Shown here in pieces: positions 49,615 through 60,748 of a stretch of DNA of 64,000 bases. Each line of letters begins with the position of its first letter. Position 1 is the first letter of the stretch. The stretch comes from Takakia lepidozioides (taxonomy: Eukaryota > Streptophyta > Takakiopsida > Takakiales > Takakiaceae), in NCBI GenBank assembly GCA_030704615.1, contig CM060731.1:17112001-17176000 (forward strand), read 5' to 3'. Under the pieces are notes generated by a model, which worked only from the letters and a program-made list of their open reading frames with translations, was not told the origin of the DNA and made no database searches. Both the position numbers and the translations under genes were made by a program.

Positions 49615-52600
49615 TGACCTGCTTGAAAATGTGGTGCTCTTTCGATTTCTCTTTCATTGTCATAGCTGCCCTGCATTGAGGATCATGTTTGAGTACCACA
49701 TCACACAGCAGCAAAACTTGGCTATGTTCGCCCATTAATCTGCCGAGGCATTGTGCCCACAGTATAGTTGCCTGGATGCCTAGTGCCTTATCAGCCCTCG
49801 TGATTGCACAGTCGACACCGATGTTGTTCAATTTGGAACCAAGTGCAGCACATGAGCTACTGGAAGTTCCAATCACGTTGGTCACATCAGCTGCAAGAGG
49901 GCTTCTCTCGACGACTAGGCGGAGGCAAGAGATGGCTTCCTTTCCTTGATTAAGGGCAGAATGTGCACAACCCATGCCAAAGTGGGCTTGTAGAAGCTCT
50001 GGATTTTGCCGTAGAGCTTCAATGAAATGGCCAAGCGCCATTATAGGATCTGCTGTCTTCAGCAATTCATTCCCTTTCCTTGTCATCTCAATGGCGTAAA
50101 TTCTTCGCTTTATTTCATCAACTTGAGCCAGCCTTGTCTTCACAGCAGTCGAGTAGCGGAATGTCTGCTGGATAGGTGTTTTGCAGGCGGGGCTGCAAAA
50201 AAGACAGATTTAGTTAATGCTCATGATCTTCATGAATGCAGATCACTTTAGAACTATCGTTGTGGCATGCAGGCAACTCTCTTGAAAACCGCGCGTGAAT
50301 GATGCTAGCTACTAGGAGCTCTGTACTGAAAATCGACTTGTAAGAAAACATCCACCAGCTCCTCGAGCAACCTGCATTACCGAAAAATTACTGATCTTGA
50401 CTTGTATATCATGTATGCAACATGTTGATTGGAATCCGGTATGTGAAGTCCTAGATGATCACTGTAATTTGGTCAGGATCTCGTTGGCACTTGTTTATCA
50501 TGAGGTCTGCTTATGTACAAGTACGTCAGAAATGTTCAAATTTCTGCCATAGCAAAGGATGAGACTTACCACTGCTTAAGCTTCACAGCGACAGAGGCGC
50601 TAGTACTGTCACAGTCTGTAGGCACGGAGGTTGCGTCGTCATGGTCCATCCAACCATCCAAGCCCGTGACCTCAAACACATGTCCGCAATCCTGCAGTTG
50701 TATGAAACGATCGGCTTCATCGAACTCACTGAGCTTCATTTGCGCTATGACATCAAATTCTTCAGGGTGACAGCGCCGGCATTTGGGGCATGGCTCCCCA
50801 CACAGTCCGCAACATGGATGCTTGCAGGTCCGAAGGGTCTTCTTGCATGGCACATTGCAGCGTGGCCGACGACATATTTGGTAGCACCTGTTGATCAACA
50901 ATCGCGAGGGTCAATGTTAGTGAAAAGAGCGCCCGCTTTTATGCTTCTCTAGATCCGCCAGCACTTGATGTTTCTAGATCAACATAAATCAGGCAGGCAG
51001 GCCTCTATTCAATTCATAGGGACAGTATGGCTGAGGCCCTCGTCATCATGAGGCTCCTGCACTTTGACCTCCCTATGAGTGCCCATCTTCTATGATCATG
51101 ATCAATCTAGATAGCTGTCAAAATCAAGCCATTCTCAAGTAGATGCCATTCATTGGATTACCTGAGCTTGCAACGAAAGTGCTTGCAGCGCCAGGCGCAT
51201 GGCTCAATGCAGGGTCGGCACTTAACTCCACACCCATGTGAGCAACGGCTGTGCACACAACGCCTCTGGCACTTTTGACGGCAGGGTGGACAAGAAAGCA
51301 AGCAGCCTTCCTGACAGGGGTGCGAGCATGGCATGATTCTTGCACATTTTTCTTTGCAAGGAACATGGTTAACCCCTTCCTGGCAGGTGCCACAAGTCCC
51401 TTTACAGAAGTGCCCACACTCAGGAAGCACACTTGTGCATGGCTCACGGCAGAGGTAAGCTGCAATGTCTTGAGAGCAAGGCACCTGAGCTGTGTGACCA
51501 CATGTTAGGACTTTCTCAATCTCTACTTGGCAGAGGTAAACTGCAACATCTTGAGAGCAGGGCACCTGAGCTGTGTGACCACATGTTAGGACTTTCTCAA
51601 TCTCTACTTGGCAGAGGTAAGCTGCAATGTCTTGAGAGCAGGGCACCTGAACTGCGTGACCACATGTCAGAACTTTCTCAATCCTTACTTGGCAAGTCTC
51701 TGGGACTACACATTGGTTTCCACATCGTCTTGGACAGGAATGACCGCAGTCCACCTTTTTCTCACATGGACGTTGGCAGACATACGTATCCACAGCTTGT
51801 GAGCAGCTGATGGTTGCATCATGCCCACATTGAGGCAGTAACTTTGAGACATTCTTGACACAGGGGGGACATTCACTCTCTCCATGGCACCGACATATGC
51901 AATTATGGCCACAGAACTCATGGTTTCTAGCACATGGTTTGGGACATGCAACGTTTTCATGGCCGCCGGGATGGCACCTCCTCGGGCAGGCGTGCCCACA
52001 GTCTAGCTGGTACAGGCAAGGCCTGTTGCAACCCCCATCTTGTACAAGGTTGAAGTCGATAGCGTTGGTGATTTTCGTCTCTGTCTCTGGATGATTTTGG
52101 CAGCTCAAAATAAGCTCAGGGCCCAAGCATTGCTTGCTGTTGAGGCTGTCTATCACTTCCTCCCACAGGCTGCTCCTCAGGCAGAGGAGTTTGGAATTTC
52201 CAAACATGTACAGCCCAATGCGTGCCCTTGACAGCGCAACACACACGCGATTAGCCACACCAACGAAGCCAATTTTTCCTAAGCCATCCTTTCCGGGATG
52301 CTGGTTGCTTCTTACAAGAGATAATATGATAATGTCGCATTCTTCCCCTTGGAAGTTGTCCACGCTGGTGACTGTTGGATACACGACATGTGTGCCTTGA
52401 AGAGGCACAGACAGGTCTGCAGTAGACGTTTCCGGTGCTGTCAACAAAGTATGCTTCAACACTCCCACCTTTCTGTCTGCAAGAAGGCCTTTAATAAGCG
52501 AAATCTGGCCAGAATACATGCTGAGAATGGTGATGTGCTCGGGGATATATCCTTGCTTTAGAAGGTAGGAGCAGAACTCTACTACAAGCTTAGCCTCCTC

Positions 52601-55600
52601 TACATTCTTCTTGCTCCCAGCATCACCGCTGCTGCTCTCTTCAGCTGTGTGATCCAGAAAGAACACATTACTTCTGACTCCTTTAACATCGTCAAAAGTG
52701 GACACAGAGGGGTGATTACGAAGCCGGGGGCCGTAGATGGGAGTGATGAGGGTAGCAATGGAAGGTCGCATCCTCCGTTGCATTTCCAGTGTCACATGCT
52801 GAACACCACCTGACAAAATCACTCTACTTCCATCAGTGACATGCAGAAAATGACAGCTGAAAATCTACGTCAGGCTCATGAATGCATGGAAGTCAGATTC
52901 ACTACTAGCAAGTGTACAGGCAAGGTGTCAGGTTCAGCTCAATTGATACTAGAGAGGCCTACTGGTTACACATGATGCATGCAGAGTTCTAGATACAGAC
53001 AGCTTAAATGATGCGAGCTCGGCTTTCTCCACCTGGCTCTCCAGATTAGAATCATACTGATCATGAAATATTGCAACATCTGAAAGGAGTCAGGAATTTG
53101 TGTTTGCACACTCGTTGTATCTAGGAAGAAAATCACAGCATCTGGAAAAATATGTTACTTGTTGCCAGGCGCTCAAACATGGACACGTCCAGTTTATGTT
53201 GGACTGCAAGGTTATACACTGCAACTGATGGACGCAGCTGCAAATGATCCCCAATCAATATGAGATGCTTCGTGAAAGGGCTGAGGCAGGCCACAATGTG
53301 GGCCTCCAGAACCTCTGCTGCCTCTTCCACAATAACGATCTCCGGTTTCAAAGCCACCAGTAATTCATGGTGACGTGCTGCTGATGTTGTAGTCATCCCT
53401 ACAACTCGGGCATTCCGAAGAAGAGACAGACTGATTTCACTCTCAATTGTCGCTACTGCTCGGCACGCCTCCTCATACCCGGAAAGAAGAGTTTTAATCT
53501 GTGTCCTAGTCTTTTGTTTTATCTCTTCCAACCAGAAATTGTGTAACTGATGCCTAGATGCTGCATCAAGAAGCCAAACATCGGGATAACCAACTATGTC
53601 GTGAAGGGGATACGCTTGGTCCTCTCGCCAACCTTGATCAGTCCCAGATTCGGCCCTATAGGGATCCTCTTCTGGCCCGCGGTTCATGTCCACATCAACT
53701 TGATCCTCGACATGCATAGACTCAATCTCTTTGGACAGGCTGTCATAATATGGACCATTATGAGATACCCCTCCAGTTCCAGCAGAATTTGCAATCAGGC
53801 CTGCATATCCAATGTGTGTTCAAATTATCAAGAACTGTGCTCCTCTCTTCGGAAACTACTGCACCTAGGTGTCGATAAAGAGCACAAACAGGACGACTGA
53901 TTTAAAATGTCGGTCCATGACAGATGCTAGCAATTGATCTACATATATTCAAACAAAGATACAAGTTTACAGTTCCAGGGGGATCCACAGATTCCTGCTG
54001 GGCTTTGTACAATGAGCACTAGATTAAGGTTTCACGTGCGATTGATTATTTACGAGTCCTTGTCAGTGCAATGATCTGCCAAAACCGAAATGGATTCATG
54101 ATCTAGATTGTGTGCCGCGCGGGATAAATTAATACCTAGGTTGCACCTACAGTACCTTCAACTGAGTCGCACTGCAGGGTACTCTCCGTGTGGTCGGGTC
54201 CAAACGCCTCTGCAGATGATGAGCTGCTTTCTGAACTACACTCTCCGTCACTCCAGGTGTCTACTTCATCCTGCAATGCTGAGTAGGGATTAGAAATCTT
54301 CATACGATCTTCCAGGTCAAACTCATGACCCACAGAGTTCCTCAAACCTTGATAATTCATGCGATAGCCGGGATCATATGAAGATTGAAGCCAGACCCCC
54401 ACAGTCGTCTGGGAGTTTTTCGCATTTGCAACGTTAAAGAACAGATGGGCAATCTGGTCCTTAGTTGCCACGCCACGCAGAGATTCCTTTGTCACCACTT
54501 TCATGTCCATGACTTTCAGAAGCTGAGTCAAGCTCTCCTCCAGTGCTTCTTTTGCCCTTTTTGATGTCTGGAGTTCATGGTGGTGAGCAATGTCAAGGCT
54601 CTTTGCAGACCTTTTCTCTTGTATAAGTGTATGCAAGCAGCGTTCCTGCAAAGTTTCGCTTTTGCTTCTGGCACCAAGACGGATAAGACAATTCTCATAC
54701 TTGTAAATGCCCTCTAAGAACTGATCCAGTGCATGGTTGGTAAAACAAACCACCAAGATGGGTCCTTGAACTAGAGCATTCTCAGTTTCCAGGGAAGGCC
54801 TCCTATGATTCAGACCCTTCAGCTCGGCCCCCGAGCCGCAACCCCGCCCGTTCCCCCACCTCCCCCTCCCCCTACCTTCCCCTCGCCCCGCCCGCGCGCC
54901 AGTGCTTGAAGAGGATTGTAGTCCTACGTCCAACCCGTAGACGTTTGCAAGTAAGACTCGCACTGCAAGCAGCCCTATGAAGGTTTTGCCTGTGCCCGGG
55001 GGCCCTTGGATTAAGGCAATTTCCTTTGTCAATGCATGTCTCAGCGCCCTCATCTGGCTGCAGTCAAGTGAAGAGGTGAATGACGGCCATTCTTCCAACA
55101 CGTTCAGGGTTTTCCTCCCGATATCTCTCTCCAACTCCGGAAAAATACAGCTCATATCGTACTGTAGGCCATTTTTACCCCCCAGAAGATAGCTGGGTGG
55201 ATTCACCATGGGCTCAAGGTTGACGAGGTGCCTTGAGAATGGGATATTCTCCATTTCCTCCTGCTGCAAACACTTCAATGCATGTGAATATGCCTCGAAA
55301 TATGCGGAGGAGGACTCCACCATGACATAGACCTTGCCTATGTGCAATAAACACTCTGCTGGTCCGATAAAGCGGACATCAATCACGCCCTTTTCTATAG
55401 CGCTAACATCTCGATGTGCCACTATTGCACAGCCTTGGATTGACTGGAAATCGTCCTGAGATATGCATAGCAAAGACCCCATCATCAGACTTTGATCAGC
55501 CTCCAAACGAGGGTCTCCCCTTGAAGGTTTGGCCCAGGTGTCAAAGGACAAACGGAATTCCGTGCCAGAAAAACCACATCGAAGGCCTAAGAGCTTGACA

Positions 55601-58600
55601 TGACGATAGACGCGCAAACCTTGGACCCCATGCCTGCCATGCGCGGCTGGCATTTGGTAGGACCGAATCCCGGCTCTGAGTGGCTCAATATAATCTTCCC
55701 GCAGAAGCAGAAATTGGGTTTCCAGATACTCCAATATCGATGTGTAGCGCACACCAACAAGGTTGACTGGCAGTGCAACATGCTCACGAGATAGAAGCTC
55801 ATCCTCACTCGGCATTATAGACATGCTCTGGAACTCCTTTCCCTGGCAGAGACAACATGTGTATTTAAAGGCAAGTTAGTCGAGCCCTACTCTCGCCCTA
55901 CTGCATGTACATTTGAAAATATTCTTTCCGAGTTGAACTACTCCATGTACATCATGTATGATCCTTGGGTTGCCGGAGTGCTGAGCTAGGTAATGAAACC
56001 TGCCGGAGAACAGGTCTATAGATTTGCATTTCTGTTATGGCACCTCTGTACAGTAATTATTTGTTAGATCAGAGCCATGATGTCCATACTCGTACGTGAC
56101 TGGAGAGCCAAAGATGATACATACATGTGGACCACTTGGTCAACTTGAAATCTGAGTGTACTAATTCACGGACCTCGGAGGAGCTGGACCTCCGAGACAC
56201 CGCAGCAGAGGAGAGCTCGCTGATCAACGGAGATCATCTATGAACATACAGGTCGCAATATAATAATTGGACATAATTCCCGGGATGTGCCAACTGGTAG
56301 ACTCAGGAACTTAGTCCTGATCAGAGAGAATCTTGTTCAAATAGTTTGACCGACAATTCATCTTGAGGAAACCTTAGGGAAAAGAACAGGTCTCGAGTTA
56401 CATGTTATGTACAGTACCTTCAAGGTGTCGTGTGGTTTCTCAGTTGCCAGAAGCCACCGTTGTTTGTCCCGGTGCGCAAGTAAGCGAGCTACATCATTTG
56501 CCAGCGCGTCCTTGGCTGAGCTGCCAGGGAGCGACTCCAAATGGCTCTTCACAGCATCCAGAGGAATCACCTTCCATCCATCTGAGGTGCGAGTTTGTAT
56601 CTCTTCTAGGACTGAGAGGTAAGCCTGCACAACGTCCATGGATTCATTTACGATTTGCACTTGAGAGATCTCAAACATAGCAAGTTTCATCACCAAACCG
56701 ATTCACTGGCGCTGCTAGGCAGTTAACATAGTCCGTATCTCATCACTACAGTTGACCGATTTTAGTACTCGTGACGTGTTTTGATGCCGATCTGTCTGCA
56801 TGAATACATCTAGCCCATTAAAGGTACAATATATATATGGGCAATGTGAAAGGTGGTAGAGTCCAACATGGATCTGATGTGAACTGTTATGTGCGCTGGA
56901 GACCACAAGATGTGCAGGTTGTATTTGCTCGACAAGAATATTTGCACTGAGATGGCGTTCTACTCGAGCATGATTGCGTAGTGCTTACGTAGCTTATGAA
57001 ATAACTCTACAGTTCAATTTCTCCGTGCAGCCTGCAAGATTAAATACTCCTGCTACATGACCCCAAAGTTTCTCACTATATCAGTTGACACACAATACGA
57101 GTGAAGTACTTAATTTAATTTAAAGTAAGCCAGTACCTGTAGGGCTCTGGAGCTTGGTCTCGCAAGTCCTTGGAGATGGGCTGACAAATTTGTCAGAAAT
57201 GATGACCTTGGCAAAATTCCGTATATTTTGTTGGTGCTTTCAAGCATCATGCTTGACCGGATCTCTTGTTTTCCCAGTAACGAGATTAGCATCTCAATAA
57301 CGGTCTCCGATAGATTGTGCTGCTCCACCAGATCTGAGAGCTCGGCTAGACCCTGACCATTGCTCAAGTAAACTATATTCTCTGAAGCAGGTTTTTTGAG
57401 CTGAATTTGTAACCATGCTTCCATCTGGTTAGATGAACGGAACCGAACTACACGACTGGTCACATCATTACAGTGCGAAAATCTGCATCTCGTCCCAGAC
57501 CTGCATCTTCCAACCTGGAAATTGCAACAAATTATCTTACCCCCTCCCCTACTTGGTGATCCTGGCGCTCGCAATACTGGAGGTCGATAGAACTGCTTAC
57601 TGTTAACATGACGGATTATTGTGAACTTGGGTAGGGGAATGTAGACTGCCTGTTGTTGCAAATACAGCAGTGCCTGCTGGAGTGATTCGTCATCGTCAAC
57701 AACAATTTTCTCTCCAGAAGTGTCACAATATCGAGCTTCGAGGCTTAGCTGTACTGAGCCTGATTTTAATAACCCTTCATTGAGACTAGAGAGAGCAGAA
57801 AAGGATTCGACCATCAGTTTCCGGAAGATACTGAATTCGCCCGACAAACTAGGCAGGACCACTATCTTGACGCTGTTTTCATACTCCAGCTTGATACGGA
57901 TTTTACTTTCACAACTTGAGACCTGCACGCGCCAACATGTGTGCGCAAATTATGTGAAACTGACATTTCTTAGCGGACAGTTCGACCACAAATCCCGTAT
58001 ATCTCCCGTACATATGCATGCATGATAGATATATAATCTGAGTACACATTGTAATCAAGCTAATCGGTTCAAATTATGTACAGTACTGGCTTCAAATGCA
58101 CATCCCTCATGACTTATATCATGTATAAATTTGAACGACCTCAAGGATCAATGTTAAAGGTCCGAAGTTTAGGTCAAGGATGCCGTAAGCACATTGTAAA
58201 CACTAAGGGTTCGATCTAGATGTCCATATCGAGTACTGGAAAGACACACAGGGACGTAACACTGCGTCGAAGACATCAGAATGTCATGCAGGAATCGCGG
58301 CCTCATATCATCTGCACGAATCTGTGGGATGGCTGTGCAGGTAAGGACATTATGAACTCTACACAGTAGCTGGATTCCAATATGTAAGGTATGAAAAGAA
58401 AAACTTGTATACATGGAGTGAGACTTACACATTGTAGCTCTCCCGGCACAGTCATGATACGGACTGTAGATAACAGCTCCGAACTCTCCTCTAAGTTCTT
58501 AGGCTCCTGTGGTGGATTAGATTGCAGGCTCGTCGCAGACCCGACAGAGAGGGGAATCCAGCGATCAGGCTGGTGCCACACCCTGCTGCTCTTGGGTCCT

Positions 58601-58662
58601 CTGTGCTTGGAGTGCGACTGGGTCTCTTCAACTGGGAACGCCTTATTTGACCCTCTACCCAT
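49565..58662 (-). CDS. ZNFX1-like NFX1-finger SF1 helicase, copy 1
   Basis: Eight exons in transcript order: 58429-58662, 57137-57922, 56418-56624, 54156-55842, 53159-53800, 51162-52809, 50570-50887, 49565-50192; 6150 nt, 2049 aa to the in-frame stop. Order of parts: basic N-terminus; PB1-like domain (YCDTSGEKIVVDDDESLQQA); CCCH finger CCNFQVGRCRSGTRCRFSHC (about 209-229); ARMADILLO/N-like helical part; UPF1-type SF1 helicase with Walker A QGPPGTGKT (about 690), TNHALDQFLEGI, EEAAE (about 1127), IGDHLQLRPS, RRMRPSI, VDNFQGEECDII and VALSRAR; a Cys-rich NFX1 finger array; TPR-like LLQAHFGMGCAHSALNQG. The best relative is ZNFX1, which acts in RNA surveillance and small-RNA inheritance in animals; a plant role is inference. 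The ARMADILLO label is weak. The RZ finger at the end is out of frame. It is about collinear with copy 2. Confidence 0.85.
51453..51695 (-). repeat. Three 81-bp tandem copies of an NFX1-finger unit
   Basis: Units start at 51453, 51534 and 51615 and are nearly identical. Each encodes 27 residues of the type VEIEKVLTCGH, then VPCSQD, AYLCQ. Such high identity shows recent in-frame duplication of the finger array. Confidence 0.9.
54831..54912 (-). repeat. Purine-rich Arg/Gly insertion inside the helicase core of copy 1
   Basis: Between Walker A and TNHALDQFLEGI the coding strand runs into GGGGA/GGGGC-rich DNA that encodes ARAGRGEGRGRGRWGNGRG. Its base composition differs sharply from the rest of the exon. 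It stays in frame. It could be an exonised low-complexity repeat or a spliced intron. Confidence 0.6.
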
Positions 58663-58742
58663 ATTTTCCGACTTTCTCTGTGGCCCTTACCTTTCAAGCG
58701 ATTGTTCGAGCAGATCAGCTCCCACCCACCGATAAAGTTCTA

Positions 58743-58750
58743 CTTATATA
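58743..58750 (-). promoter_or_regulatory. TATA box of ZNFX1-like copy 1
   Basis: Minus-strand TATATAAG lies about 80 bp before the start codon, right after GAGGCAGAGGAAAGG. The same block in copy 2 (about 60670-60684) is followed by TTTCCC with no TATA. Confidence 0.55.
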
Positions 58751-58970
58751 CCCTTTCCTCTGCCTCTCGCGGAATCTCTCCGATCAGCCGATATGGACTT
58801 TCTCATGTGCAACTATCTATCAATCTCTAGCACACGGACTGAACTCCTCCTTTGCTCCTTCAACAACCGTATCAGGCTTGTATCCCTTCGGCTCCCTCTA
58901 TAGTGATCAGTGCAGACGCTGGCGGCGGCGTTCGAGCGTTGTGACGTCAACTTCATTGATGAGACCCCTC

Positions 58971-60502
58971 CATGCAAAATATCAGCCTCACTTGAAATGA
59001 TGGCGTATTTACGCCGTCGCTCGTACTGATCACGGACGGACGATGAGCAGCCAAGGAACATTCCAAAGTTGTTATCGATTTGATGACAACCGCCTTTCCT
59101 CGTCTACCTCACCCATCGCCGTCACACTTCTCTGCCTCGGAGGCGCAGGATTTTGAAGGACACCCATGTGATGTTTCGCAACAGAGATCTGTTGGTCTGG
59201 TAAGTATGTATATGTGTATATATGTATATGTTGATCTCAACACGATACCAGACCAACTTAAGATCACAGCCTTCAGGGAAGACTTATGTGTGATCATAGC
59301 GTATACTACATCAATGGGCTCAGATCAAAGGACGAGCTTCAGCAAAAGCGAGCAAGAATCATACTAAGAGCAGGGCCGATCAGATAGGGACAGATCGCTA
59401 ATTGAGCGCAGAAAATTCTATAGTACCGTCGCAAGAACGCAAACTTGGCAAGGAGCTCAGAATCAATCGATTACAAGTACTGTTTAATCACCACAGAAGG
59501 TGATTTCAGCGATCATGCAACTAGGGCTCATTCACAGAGATCCGAGATCCAATTGCCGCAGGATTGCAACCGAATCAGTACTGTGGGATGCAGGAACAAC
59601 AACTTGGTAGATTGTGTACTCTCGATCTGGTGCGTTGTATGCGATCAAAGAATCCAGATGATGCATGCACAGGTCAATCCTGTTTCGCTGTAAGTAAAAG
59701 TTATGACTGCTTTTCCCAACCTGTTAAAATTGCCCAAAAGCTTATTTTGTATAAATATTATATATATATATATGTCTACTGGGGACTATTTTTGGGGCGT
59801 GGCAAGTAGTTGTCAGTGTGATTATCATCCTATTTTCTGCCCAATCTCAGTATTTATTTATCCAACTCAGTCTAAGAAATGACTCACAAAAGCATGCGGG
59901 CCATTCCTAATCTTCCAATTTGAGCTCTTGCACTACCCTTGCTGGTATCACCACTCTGGTATGATGAGTATGGAGGCTGAATACAGTACATGTTTTGGAC
60001 CATATCAAACACACATTCTTCAATACTTTCAAGTCTGGATTTGCCGCACTCTACTTGTATTTTATATGTCATTGGGCTTGCTTAGAATCGCTCTTGTGGT
60101 ACTCTAGGCGGAGTTGATATTAGCTAGTATGAGTTTCTACACCATTGTCAACTGATATTGGAGTTTGTAAGTCGCATTGGTGCCATTCCTGATACCCTAG
60201 AGGTACTAGAATCCAGGTTTTTTCTTAGTATTCCAAACCAGTGTTGAGGACATGTGCAAATTTTGTACTACCAAGAGACTCGTGGTATTCCAAAACCACC
60301 ATACCACACCAACAGTGGTGCCTAGTACCTACCGTTCGATACGACTGACTACAAATTCAGTCATATATATGCAGTCATAAAACTGTAATCTGTTGGCGAC
60401 TGATCCCTCCGTGTTCAGTTAGTACGACCGACGCCATGCGCGCCGTCGCTAAGTAGTTATGTAGTACGCCGTCATTTGGAAGCGAGGCTGATATTTTGCA
60501 TG
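58971..60502. repeat. Inner ends of the inverted duplication and its central spacer
   Basis: CATGCAAAATATCAGCCTC (58971-58989) and its exact reverse complement (60484-60502) are 19-bp anchors. Homology between the arms continues outward through both promoters and genes, and inward to about 59045 and 60400. The unique centre, about 59046-60400, has no recognised gene. Confidence 0.75.
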
Positions 60503-60748
60503 CACGGGTCTATTCAATGCAGTTGTGTCCCTTCACTCGCTGTAGAGGGAGCGCAAACGCTCAAAGGCATCCTGTTGATCAACATCTGCATCCCTGAGAA
60601 GCTAATATGCGTGCGGTAGAGATTGAGAGAGTTGTGAGGCAGCCCATATCGGGGGATTGGAGAGAGTCGAGGCAGAGGAAAGGTTTCCCATTTCGGTGGG
60701 TGGGGAGCTGCTCATTTGAAGGCTATGGGGAGAAAACGGCCTGAAAAA

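Noticed and set aside
51453-51695. Regular direct repeats considered as a CRISPR-like array.
   Set aside because: Units are coding, adjoin with no spacers and lie in a eukaryotic exon.
51433-51810. A repetitive plus-strand open frame opposite the NFX1 fingers.
   Set aside because: It is the antisense shadow of the 81-bp finger repeat.
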